Source: Tolypeutes matacus
Taxonomy: Eukaryota; Chordata; Mammalia; Cingulata; Chlamyphoridae
Direction: 5' to 3'
Length of the DNA stretch: 64,000 nucleotides
NCBI GenBank assembly: GCA_026826555.1
Contig: JAKSZT010000116.1
Location: 186,001-250,000, forward strand
The notes below the pieces were generated by a model. That model made no database searches, was not told the DNA's origin, and worked only from the letters and a program-made list of their open reading frames with translations. The position numbers were made by a program, and so were the translations under genes. Within the stretch, counting starts at the first letter, position 1. Each line of letters opens with the position of its first letter. Below, one piece after another: positions 47,460 through 60,345 of this stretch.

Positions 47460-49350
47460 AAAGGAGAAATGATGGTAACTTCTAAAAGTCTGAATGTCAC
47501 TCTAACACAGTTATTCCTTGCTATGCTTACCTTGACAACCACAGCAGTAAATAATGCACTTTCCCATAATTATACATATTGTTCTTATATTACTTATTCA
47601 CCTCTTTTAGAATTGTTGACTTGGGAGGACAATTCCTACTCTGCTTGTATTAATCAGTCTTTTCATTTCCCTGGGCCCATTGACCCTTGCCTTCCTCTAA
47701 AACCTGATGAGGAAGGGAAATTTATTGAAAATTTAAACCTTGCTTTTTGTTGAACAACCCAACTGCATAGGATCCATGGATCCATGTATACAGGCCCAAA
47801 TCATAGTACAAAGTGATAAATGGCATAAAGGTCATGTTTCATCTGAGGTCATGCTCTTTAATAATTCATACAGAATTATTAAGAATGGGGCACTTATAGG
47901 GATACCGAAACCTAATGTAAACACAACCATAATTTGAAAAATTAATAATTCAACAAAAACAACTAATGAAAGCTATCTTTTTTTTTTTTTTTTAGAATTT
48001 TGGGGATGTCATAAGTATGAATATGTCACTAAATTGGACTCATCAGGGAAGATTTATCCCACAACTATGGGACACTAAACTTAACAAAACTAAAAATTAT
48101 TTGTAGAAATTACTTTTGGGAACTAGCCCAGTGTTTGAATGGCAAGGGAGTAAAACAAATATTACCTTTTTAAAAAGAAATTTCACTTAATTTCTTAAAG
48201 TATGTTTACGGGATCCCATAGTTTTTATAGTAGGAACAGTGAGCATTAATCAAACATGGTTTTTCTGCCACAATTGCTCCCTTTACACTTTTGTATCAGA
48301 CACTGTTTTACAGGACAGTTCTATTGTGGCTCTCACAGGATGATGGCATCATGGAATATGGCTTCCAGTTCTCATGAATTGCTGCTGTCTCTCCCTGAAA
48401 GCCAAATCCTTTGGCACTTTCTAAGTCATTATTTGAAAAGAAGCAAAAGTTTAATTGGATTAATTATAGCTGCTGTTTTAGTTCTTATAAGTATTATTAC
48501 AGCCACTGCTGTGGCAGGAACTGATCTACATGAGAATGTCCAAACACAACAATATGTTAAAAATTGGCATCACGGGAAGCGGCTGTGGCTCAATCAGTAG
48601 GGCTCCCGTTTACCATATGGGAGGCCCCGGGTTCAGTTCCCGGGGCCTCCTGGTGAAGGCAAGCCCGCCCGCACGGCGTGGTTAGCTGACCCAGCGAGCA
48701 CAAGCAGCAAGGGGGGGATAAATGAATAAATAAATAAAATCTTTAAAAAAAAGAAATTGGCATCATAATGCTAGTGAGCTATGACATATTCAGGCATATA
48801 TAGATGAGCAAATTAATAATTGGCTTAATAACCTAGAGATGGTTGTTACACAAATGGGACATGGGGTATATAATCTAAATTTTAAACAAGGTTTGAAATG
48901 TGATTGGAATGAAATCCCTTTTCGTATCACTCCTCTCCCATAAAATGATTCCGATTATGAATGGAAAAAAATTAAACATCATTTAATGGGTCATCACACA
49001 TATTTATCTATTGAAATTACAGATTTGCAAAAAATGATTTTGAACATGTCTCAGAATCAACTTACTATCCTTCCAGGTAGCAAATTTTGCAATCAGTGAC
49101 AGATCAATTAAATAAAATAAAACCCTTACATTGGTGGAAATCAAACTCTGTGCATGCTAACTTCAGTGTGGTGATCATTGGTTCTCTGCTACACTTAACT
49201 GTATTAGGAGGCATTCTCAAAGCCCTGCTGTCCCACATTAATAGGGCTGAAAAGGCCAGTCATGCCAATAACTTGATTCTGCTTAAAACCATTGAATCTC
49301 AAACCCCTGTCCATGGAGTTTGGCTGGTGGCCAGTGATGGGTAAGACCAC
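47460..49350 (+). pseudogene. Provirus 2 env remnant
   Basis: Envelope relic homologous to provirus 1. The surface subunit start at 47469-47753 has a leader-like hydrophobic start and several N-glycosylation-type sites. The middle is decayed (47740-48250). The transmembrane subunit start with a Gly/Ala/Ile-rich hydrophobic stretch is in the frame 48256-48600, interrupted by a SINE. The C-terminal part with a membrane-span-like segment is at 49087-49344. Stops and frameshifts throughout. Not functional. Confidence 0.75.
48573..48753 (+). mobile_element. tRNA-derived SINE (DAS-SINE type) inside env
   Basis: Second copy of the SINE at 30956-31147, same strand, with B-box-like GGTTCAGTTCC and the same TAAATGAATAAATAAATAAA tail. 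It is flanked by AAATTGGCATCA duplications (48561-48572 and 48754-48765). Confidence 0.85.
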
Positions 49351-49397
49351 CAGAGGAGGGCAAAGTAAGACAGGCACAGTCACCTTGGACAAAAAGA

Positions 49398-49410
49398 AAA
49401 AAGGGGGAAT
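49398..49410 (+). promoter_or_regulatory. Provirus 2 polypurine tract
   Basis: AAAAAAGGGGGAAT immediately before the 3' LTR start (TGTTGG at 49411). It is the plus-strand primer site of the retroviral family. Confidence 0.75.
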
Positions 49411-49616
49411 TGTTGGAAAAGATGCTGAGTGCCAGTGCATAAAGGGTTAAGCATTTAAAAAGCATGCTCACTGGCAGAGAAACATTAACAAATGTCTCCA
49501 AGGACACTGCATACTGCAGACATCAATGGAAGGAGGCAGAATGGAATGAACACAACACTAAGATGTTATGGACTGAATTCTCAGGAAAGATTGTCTGGGA
49601 ACACAGAAAAAGGCAG
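49411..49616 (+). repeat. Provirus 2, 3' LTR, truncated
   Basis: First ~206 bp of the LTR. It breaks off after ACACAGAAAAAGGCAG and joins duplicon sequence equivalent to about 8893. Confidence 0.8.
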
Positions 49617-49963
49617 AAGTGATACAGCACTTGATTCATGATGGGGACAAACCAACATCACATAAATCAACCCAGGAACTTTCAGGCTTCTGAAGGACAA
49701 AAAAAGTACAGCTTCCAAAGATGCATGAGTAAGGTACCCCCTAACCTAGGCCAAAAGAGCAACCCAGGAAATCCTGAATGCTTTGTTTTGGACTGATTAT
49801 TTTTGTTCTATATTTTTCTTCTATTTATTTGGATGGGATGTACAATTTAATATTCTTTTAAGTTTTCCAGAGGAATTAAAACACTTTTGCTTGCCTTTCC
49901 AAATCTGAAATTATTATTTCTTATTGACTGGCCAAATAACGTATTTTAAAATATTTTATGTCC
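49617..49963. repeat. Duplicon spacer, unit 5
   Basis: Matches about 8893-9247. No gene. Confidence 0.6.
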
Positions 49964-50543
49964 TGTATTAGTCAGCGAAATGTGTGTTAATGAAAAATAC
50001 CAGAAACCTTTGGGACTTTATAAAGGATATTTATTTGGGGTAGAAGCTTAGAGTTACCAGGGCCATAAAATATTAGTTTCTTCCTTCACCAAAATCTGTT
50101 ACCCCATCTTGGAGCAAGACAGCTGCCAACATTAGCCATGGTTCAGGCTTCTTGGGTTCCTCTTCCCCAAGGGCTGCATTTCTGTCTGGGCTCAGCATCT
50201 CTGTTTTCTCCACATGGTCAGCTGTAGACTCTTAGGCTCCCTAAGCTTTGCCTCTCTCCACAAGGCCAGCTCTGAATTGTCCAGTGAATGGCTTGTCTCT
50301 TTTCCCTGGGGTCTTATGTCTTTGCTCCTCAGAACTCCAATGTCAAAAACTACTCCAACTGTGTTCTTTGCTATGCCTTTTTATGTTTGAGACCCCAGCC
50401 ACCAAGTGGCGGGGCTCAACACCCTACCGACTGTGGCCCAGTCAATGCCATTATCATAACTTAATCCTGCCCAGTTTAACAAACCAGTTAAAAGCATAAA
50501 TCATATCTATTTTTGGAGTTCATAATGATATCAAACTGCTACA
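49964..50543 (-). mobile_element. Solo MaLR-type LTR (type B), unit 5
   Basis: Duplicate of 9248-9819, with both ends kept. Confidence 0.65.
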
Positions 50544-51253
50544 TATCCATTTACTCATATTATACTATATATTATTTTATGATGTATTTTAACACTGTAT
50601 TGATGTTTTAGGCCAAATAAATCATTATTACTTTATTCATTCAATAGTCATTTAGATATATGAATTTAATTAACAGATAGTATTCTTCCATCCATCCTGA
50701 ATCTTGAACATTCTGTGATAATTTCTATCTGCCTGAAGAATATTCTTTTACATTTCTTTTAAAGTGAGTTTCTGCTAGCAAACAGTATTAGTTTTTATTT
50801 ATCTGTAAAACATTTATTTCACTTCTTCCTGAAGGATTGAGATGAATTAAATCTCAGGCCCGCCATGATCTCCACTGCTTTTGAGAGCTCCCTTAGGGTT
50901 GAATTTCTCCATTCTGTTGTAAACACAATCAGTTTTTTGGAGAAGAAATTAGGGGCTTTCAGTTTTACAGCCTTCTTCCTGCCCCCTGACCAAACAGGCA
51001 AAATATGTGGGCTCTGGCTCTGGGAATGGGAATATTGGCATACATCTCTGAGTTACACACCTGTTTTTTGAAGCTAAGATTTGGTGGAGAAAGCAGAGTA
51101 TATTGACTTCTTCTTGGGACCATTCTAGGAACCAGTGCAATGGTGGTCAGAACCCCATTTTGCTCAATGAGGGCCACCAACAATGTACAGCCACTGCTTC
51201 ATGAGTTCCCCTCTGGATCCCTGTGTCCTGGGTTAATGCCTTCATTTGAGTCT
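50544..51253 (-). mobile_element. L1 ORF1 remnant and spacer (segment a), unit 6
   Basis: Homologous to 9820-10552. The 60-codon minus-strand frame at 50819-51001 is also present in other copies with changes. I do not consider it a gene. Confidence 0.55.
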
Positions 51254-51424
51254 TGTGTGGACCCTGGAGAAGTATGTTCTTACTAACTCATTGCTGTGTG
51301 TGTAAGCCTTTTTTATATAGGACATTTTGGCTTGATTCAAATAAGGGACCTTTCAATTAGATCATTTTTGTTAGATTCCCCTAGTTTAGTCAAGGGCCTC
51401 TGATTAGATTTCAGTCACCAGGAT
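51254..51424 (+). mobile_element. MaLR-type LTR (type A), truncated, unit 6
   Basis: First ~170 bp only. It ends at CACCAGGATG, where an L1 tail begins. Confidence 0.65.
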
Positions 51425-51555
51425 GTCTCCCTTATATAATGAAATAACATTTATGTAAACTAATGCACATATATGCATATATATATAATTTTATAAATAT
51501 TAGTATGTATTGTGAAAATTTTGATTTTTACCCACAATAATAAAAGAAAAAAAGA
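51425..51555 (+). mobile_element. L1 3' tail, unit 6
   Basis: About 120 bp of L1 3' end with an A-rich tail. Its 3' junction with the duplicon (AAGAAAGAAAATGCT) is the same as that of the 3.2 kb L1 in unit 3. Confidence 0.65.
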
Positions 51556-51739
51556 AAGAAAGAAAATGCTGCAAAAATGGGCAGCATTATTTTTAAAATG
51601 GTAATTTTTAAAATACTTACCCATAATGTAATGGAGTGATGAACCAGTGAAAACAACCAGGATAATATGAAATAATTGGAAAGCACATCTTTAATTAAAA
51701 TAAGAGAAATCTCCTGTTCTGCTGCATGAATCAGAGGTA
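51556..51739. repeat. Duplicon spacer, unit 6
   Basis: Matches 25863-26049. No gene. Confidence 0.6.
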
Positions 51740-53165
<1,426 letters not shown>

Positions 53166-53819
53166 GCCTTTATTTTAAGATTGTACTGTTGTATAAGTGG
53201 ATATAGCTTCACTCACAAGTCTTTTATTATGTGGTTCTTTCTGCTTTTTAATATCCTATGCTTCTTCACAGTTTGTGCGGTGCAACAAAAGCAGTGCTTA
53301 GAGGGAAATTTATAGCATTGAATACATTCATTAGAAAACTAGAAAGATCCAATATCAATCATCTAAGCATCCAATTTTGGAAGTGCATAATATCTCCATT
53401 TTTTATTCTATCATTCATGGCTCTTCTTGCCTCAAAGGAGCATCACATCCAGTTTGGTGACTTCATAACTTGGAAATGTGGCAGTAATACAGCACTTGAT
53501 TTATGATGGAGACAGAAAAACACCCCATAAATCAAATATGGTTCCTTCATTATTCTGAAGGATAAGAAAGCTGCAGCTTCCAAAGATGCACGAGTTAGGT
53601 GGCCCCAGAACAAATTCCTAAATGGCAACCTAGGAAATCCTGAACACTTTTTTTGGACTGACTACTTTACTCAATTTTTTTTCATTTATTTGGATGAGAT
53701 GCACTATTTAATATTCTTTAAATTTTTCGAGGAAATTATAACACTTTTGCTTTCCTTGACAAATCTGCACTTATTATTTGTTATTGACTTGCCAAATAAT
53801 TTTTAAACATTTTATATCC
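53166..53819 (+). mobile_element. L1 ORF2 remnant and flank, unit 6
   Basis: The ORF2-like stretch is in the frame 53258-53506 (RGKFIALNTFIRK). The remainder is spacer as in the other units. Confidence 0.65.
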
Positions 53820-54061
53820 TGTATTAGTCAGCCAAAGGGGTGCTGATGCAAAATACCATAAATCTGTCAGTCCTTATAAAGGATATTTATTTGGGGGTAG
53901 AAGCTTACAGTTACCAGGCTAGAAAGCATATGTTTCATCCTTCACCATAGTCTGTTACTCATCTTGGAGCAAGACAGCTGCCAACATTTGCCAGGGTTCA
54001 GGCTTCTTCGGTTCCTCTCTTCTCATGGCTGCATTTCTCTCTGGGCTCCTCTCCTTTGTTT
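53820..54061 (-). mobile_element. MaLR-type LTR (type B), truncated by satellite
   Basis: Matches the left ~240 bp of 9248-9819. It ends at CTCCTTTGTTTC, where the satellite starts in mid-monomer. Confidence 0.7.
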
Positions 54062-57000
54062 CTTTACTTTACACATCTCAATAAGATTTGTGCTTTATTT
54101 GCTGCTTTGAATGTTTTTTCACTTTCAATTATCTTCAAAGCTGTGGTTTTACTTGAGGCTCTGTGAATGCAGGAGATAATTCAAGTTTGAAAGTTAAGTA
54201 AGATAGTTGTTTGTGTGGCAGGTATACACTTGCTTTCACTCACAATGTCAAAATCATGCTTTACTATGCCAATTCTGCACTTTCTTCACTTTGAAAATCT
54301 ATGTATCTTTCTTTCTTTTGCTGCTATGCACGTGCTTTCACTTACAATCAACTTCAAAACACTGCTTTTCCCTAATGCTTGGTGAATGCAGTCAGTTCTT
54401 CGGTTTAGGAAACTAATAAAGAAACTGTTTTCTTTGCTGCCTTGCACGTGTTTTTGTTTAAAGTCAACTTCAAGACACTGGTTTCACTTAACTCTCTGTG
54501 AATGCAGAAGGTACTTCGAGTTTGAAAGGTAAGTAAGATACTTGTTTGTTTGGCTGCTATGCATTTGCTTTCACTCACTGTACCAACACACTGGTTTTTT
54601 TCTAATGCTACACCAAAGCAATAGTTTCTCTATTTTACAAATCTAAATAAGATTTGTGTTGTATTTGCTGTTATGCAGGTGTTTTCACTTACAATTATCT
54701 TGAAACTCCAGTTTTACTTAACACACTGTGAATGCAGGAGGTACTTCAACTTTGAAAATTAAATAAGATACTTGTTTGTTTGGCTGCTATGCACTTGCTT
54801 TCACTCACAATCACTGTAAAAACACTGCTTTTACCTAATGCTATGCCAAAGCAGCAGTTTCCCACGTTTCAAATCTAAGTAAGATTTGTGTTTTGTTTGC
54901 TGCTATGCCTGTGTTTTCACTTAAAATCATATTCAAAACTCTGGTTTCACCTAACACTCTTTGAATTCAAGAGGTAATTCAAGTTTGAATATTAAGTAAG
55001 ATACTTGTTTGTTTGGCTGCTAAACAATTGCTTTCACCCACAATGTCAACACACTGCTTTTACCTAATGCTATTGCAATGATGAAATTACTTTGCTTTTC
55101 AAATCTAAGTATGATTTGCATTTTGTTTGGTGATATGCATGTGTTTTCAAGTAAAATCATCTTCAAAACACTGGTTTATCTAACACTTTATGAATGCAGG
55201 AGGTAATTCAAGTTTGAAATTTAAGTAAGATACCTGCTTGTTTGGCTGCTATGCACTTGCTTTCAATCACTGTGCCAACACACTGCTTTTCCTAATGTTA
55301 GGCCAATGCAGCAGTTTCTTTACTTTACAAATCTCAATAAGATTTGTGTTTTATTTGCTGCTATGCATATGTTTTCACTTACAATTATCTTCAAACACTG
55401 GTGTTGCCTAATATGCTGTGAATGCACTAGGTGCTTCAGCTTTGAAATGTATGTAACATACTTGTTTGTTTGGCTGTTATGCACTTGCTTTCACTCACAA
55501 TTAATGTAAAACACTGCTTCTACTTTGCCAATGCTGCAGTTTCTTCACTTTGGAAATCTAAGTAAGTTTCTTTCTTTTGCTGCTATGCACGTGTTTTCAC
55601 TAAAATCAACATCAAAACATTGATTTTCCCTAACCTAACGCTGGTTGAAGCAGTCAATTTTTCTGCTTAGAAATCCAATAAAGAAACTTGTTTCATTGGC
55701 TGCTTTGCACGAGTTTTCACTTAAAATCAACTTCAAGATACTGGTTTCACCTAAATCACTGTGAATGTCGGAGGTTCTTCATGTTTGAATGCTAAGTAAG
55801 ACACTTGTTTGTTTGGATAGTATGTAATTGCTTTCATTCACAATCAATGTAAAAACACTGCTTTTACCTAATGCTATGCCAATGAAGTAGGTTTTTAACT
55901 CTTCAAATCTAAGTAAGATTTGTGTTTTCTTTGCTGCTATACATGTGTTTTCAGTTAAACTCATCTTCAAAACAATGGTTTTACCTAAAAACCTGTGAAT
56001 GCAGAAGGTAATTCAAGTTTGAAAGGTATGTAAGATATGTGTTTGTTTGGCTGCTATGCACTTGCTTTCACTGACAATGTAAAAATTCTTCATTTATCTA
56101 ATGCTATGCCTTTTCAGTTAGTGTCTTCACTTTTCAATCTAAGTAAGATTTGTGTTTTGTTCAATGCTATGTAGGTGTTTTCACTTAAAATCGTCTTCAA
56201 ATCCTGTTTTTTCCTAACACTCTGTGAATGCAGGAGGTACTTCTAGTTTGAAAGGTATGTAAGATACTTGTTGCCTGGTTGCTATGCACATAGTTTCTCT
56301 CACTATGGCAACACACTGCTTTTTCCTAATGCTACACCAATGCAGTAGTTTCTTTACTTTATAAATCTCAATAAGATTTGTGTTTTATTTGCTACTATGC
56401 ATGAGATTTCTCTTACAATTTTCTTCAAAACACTTGTTTTACCTAACTTGCTGTGAATGCATGAGGTACTTCAGTGTTAAAATGAAAGTAATATACTTGT
56501 TTGTTTGGCTGTTATACACTTGCTTTCACTCCCAATCATTGTGAAAACAATGCTATCACCTAACGCTATTGCAATGCAGTTTTATCTTCACTTTTCACAT
56601 ATAAGTAAGATTTGTTTTTGTTTGTGGCTATGCATGAGTTTTCACTTAAAATCATCTACAATCACTGGTTTTATTTAACACACTATGAATGCAGGTGTAA
56701 TTGAAGTTTGAAAGTTAAGTAAAGTACTTGTTTGTTTGGCTGCTATACACATACTTTCATGCACAGAGATAAAACCCTACGTTTACAATGCCAATGCTGC
56801 AGTTACTTCACTTTGGAAAACTAAGTAAGTTTCTTTCTTTTGCTACTATGCACGTGTTTTCACTTACAAGCAACTTCCAAACACTGCTTTTCCCTAATGC
56901 TGGGGGAATGTAGTCAATTCTTCTGTTTAGAAATCCAATAAAGAAACTTGTTTCATTGGCTGTTTGCACTTGTTTTCACTTAAAATCAACATTAAGACAC

Positions 57001-60000
57001 TGGTTTCACCTAACTCTCTGTGAATGCAGGAGGTAGTACAAGTTTGAAAGGTAAGTAAGATACATGTATGTTTTGTTGCTATGCACTTGCTTTCACTCCC
57101 TGTACCAACACACTGCTTTTTCCAAATGGTACATCAATGCAGTAGTTACTTTACTTTACATATCTAAATAAGATTTGTGTTTTATTTGTTGTTATGCAGC
57201 TGTTTTCACTTACAATTATCTTGAAAACCCTGGTTTTACCTAACAAGCTGTGAATACAGGAGGTACTTCAACTTTGAAATGTAAGTTACATACTTGTTTG
57301 TTTGACTTCTATGCACTTGCTTTCACTCACAATGTGAAAACACTGCATTTAAAGCTATGCCAATGTTGTAGTTTATACACTTTCTATTCTAGGTAATATT
57401 TGTGTTTTGTTTTCTGCCATGCAGGTGTTTTCATTTAAAGTCATCTTCAAAACACTGGTTTTACCTAACACTCTGTGAAGGTAAGAGGTACTTCAAGTTT
57501 GAAAGGGAAGTAATATACCTGTTTGTTTGTCTGCTATGCACTTGCTTTCACTCCCTGTGCCAAAACACTGCTTTTTCCCAATGCTGTGCCCAAGCAGTAG
57601 TTTTTTACTTTACAAATCTAAATAAGATTTGTGGTTTATTTGCAAATATGCATTTGTTTTTACTTGCAATAATCTTCAAAACTCTGGTTTTACCTAATAA
57701 ACTGTGAATGCAGGAGGTACCGCAACTTTGAAATGTAAGTAAGATACTAGTTTTTTGGTGGCTATGCAATTGCTTTCATTTCCAATGAAAGACACTGTTC
57801 TTACCTAATGCTATGCCACTGGAGTATTTTCTTATCTTTTCAAATCTATGTAACTTTTGTGTTTTCGTTGCTGCTATTATGGTCTTTTCACTTAAAATCA
57901 TCTTCAAAACACTGGTTTTACTTAACACACTTTGAATGCAGTACATACTTCAAGTTTGAAAGGTAAGTGAGATACTTGTTTGTTTGGGTGCTATGCACTT
58001 GCTTTCACTCACAATGTAAAATCACTACTTTTACCTAATGATGTAACTATGCAATGGTTTCTTCACTTTTAAAATCTAAGTAATATTTGTGTTTTGTTTG
58101 TTTCTATGCATGTGTTTTTACTTAAAATCATCTTCAAAACTCTGATTTTACCTAACTCTCTGTAAATGCAGGAGGAAATTCAAGTTTGAAAATTTAGTAA
58201 ATACTTGTTTGTGTGGCTGCTATGCACTTGCTTTCAATCACAATGCCAAACCCTGATTTTTCTATGAAAATGCAACAGTTTCCTCACTTTGAAAATCTAT
58301 GTAAGTTTCTTTCTTTTGCTGCTATACATGTGTTTTCACTTACAATAAAATTCAAAACACTGCCTTTCCCTAACACTGGGTGAATACAGTCAATTCTTCA
58401 GTTTAGAAAAGTAATAAAGAAACGTTTCATTGGCTGATTTGCACATTTTCACTCAAAATCAATTTCAAGACGCTGGTTTCACCTAATTCTCTGTGAAGGC
58501 AGGAGGTATTACAAGTTTGAAAGGGAAATGATACTTGTTTGTTTGGCTGCTATGCAATTGCTTTCACTCAGAATGCCAGAACCTTGCTTTTTCCTAATGT
58601 TATGGAATGCAGTATTTACTTTACATTACATATCTCAATATGATTTGTGTTTATTTGCTGCTATGCATATGTTTTCCCTTACAATTATCTTCAAAGAAAC
58701 TGGTTTTGCCTAAAATTCTGTGAATGCTGTGGGTAATTCAGCTTTGAAATGTACATAAGATACTTCTTTGTTTGGATGCTCTCCACTTGCTTTCACTTAC
58801 AATGTCAAAACCCTGCTTTTACTATGCCAATGCTGCACTTTCTTTACTTTGAAATCCAAGTAAGTTTCTTTCTTTTGCTGCTATACACTTGTTTCCACTT
58901 AAATTCAACATCAAAATTCTGCTTTTCCCTAACACTGGGTGAATACAAGCCATTCTTCAGCTTAGAAACCCAAGAAAGAAACTTTTTTCATTGGCTGCTT
59001 TGCAAATGTTTACTCTTAAAATCAACTTCAAGACACTGGTTTCAAGAACTCTCTGTGAATTCAGGAGGTACTTTAAGCTTGAAAGGTAAGTAAGATACTT
59101 GTTTGCTTGGCAGCTATGCACTTGCTTTCACTCTCTCTGCCAACACACTGCCTTTTTGAAATGCTATGCCAATGCAGAAGTTTCTTTACTTTACAAATCT
59201 CAATAAGATTTGTGTTTAATTTGCTGCTACACATGTGTTTTCCCTTACACTTATCTTCAAGACACTGGTTATACCTAACTCGCTGTGAATGCAGGAGGTA
59301 CTTCAACTTTGACACCTAAGCAAGATACTTGTTTGTTTGGCGGCTATGCACTTGCTTTCAATCACAATCAATGTAAAAACACCACTTTTACCTAATGCTA
59401 TGCCAATGCAGTAGTTTCTTCACTTTCAAATCTAAGTAAGATTTGTGTTTTGTTTAGTTGTATGCATGTTTTATCACGTTAAATAAACTTTAAAACACTG
59501 GTTTTATCTAACACTTGATGAACACAGGAGGTAATACAAGTTTGAATGTTAAGTAAGATACTTGTTTGTTTGGCTGCTATACAATTGCTTTCACACACAA
59601 TGTCAAAACCCTGCTTTTACAAGGCGAATGCTGCAGTTTTTCACTTTGGAAATCTAAATAAGTTTCTTTCTTTTGCTACTAACCACGTGTTTTCACTTAC
59701 AATCAACTTCAAAACACTGCTTTTCCCTAATGGTGGGTGAATACAGTCAATTTTTCAGTTTAGAAAACCAAGAAATATACTTGTTTCATTGCCTGCTTTG
59801 CACGTGTTTTCACTTAAAATCAACTTCAAGACACTGGTTTCACCTAACTCTCTGTGAATGCAGGAGGAACTTCAAGTTTGAAATGTAAGTAAGATACTTG
59901 TTTGTTTGGCTGCTATGCACTTGATTCGCTCACTGTGCCAACATACTGCTTTTCCTAATGCTATGCCAATGCAGTAATTTCTTTACTTTACAAATCTAAA

Positions 60001-60345
60001 TAAGTTTTGTGTTTTATTTGCTACTATGCATGTCATTTCACTTACAATTATTTTCCAAACACTGGTTTTACCAAACATGCTGTGAACGCAGGAGTTACTT
60101 CAACTTTGAAACGTATGTAAGATACTTGTTTGTTTGGCTGCTATGCACTTGCTTTCACTTACAATTAATGTAAAAGCAATGTTCTTACATAATGCTATGC
60201 CAATGCAGTATTTTCTTCACTTTTCAATTGTGAATAAGATTTCTGTTTTGTTTGCTACTATGCATGGGTTTTCACTTAAAATCAACTTCAAGACACTGGT
60301 TTCATTTAACACTGTGAATGCAGGAGGTACTTCAAGTTTGAAAGT
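54062..60345 (+). repeat. Satellite array, ~116 bp monomers in a higher-order arrangement
   Basis: About 54 head-to-tail monomers. Measured starts 54531, 54645, 54761, 54877 and 54994 give 114, 116, 116 and 117 bp. Two diverged monomer classes alternate: one begins AAGTAAGATACTTGTTTG and contains GCTATGCACTTGC; the other begins AAGTAAGATTTGTGTTTT and contains GCATGTGTTTTCAC. A third set begins AAGTAAGTTTCTTTCTTTTG and is always followed by a variant beginning AATAAAGAAACTTG (54417, 55675, 56936, 58412, 58969, 59770). Open frames in the array are incidental. Confidence 0.93.

Larger units (their letters stand above)
42708..49616 (+). mobile_element. ERV-K-like (class II) provirus 2, defective
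   Basis: Same family as provirus 1, plus strand. 5' LTR 42708-43097, primer-binding site 43100-43117, gag relic 43200-44934, telomere-type tract 44935-45210, AT-rich block 45211-47450 with an L1 tail at 46258-46487, env relic 47460-49350 with a SINE at 48573-48753, polypurine tract 49398-49410, 3' LTR truncated at 49616. The right edge joins a duplicon segment, so the second half of the 3' LTR was deleted along with flanking duplicon sequence. Confidence 0.82.

Noticed and set aside
54531..54994. Repeated GGTAAGTAAG in satellite monomers as splice donors
   Set aside because: It recurs by monomer identity. No acceptor, exon or coding potential accompanies it.
54062..60345. CRISPR-like array of direct repeats
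   Set aside because: There are no unique spacers. The repeats are contiguous diverged monomers in a mammalian context, so it is a satellite.
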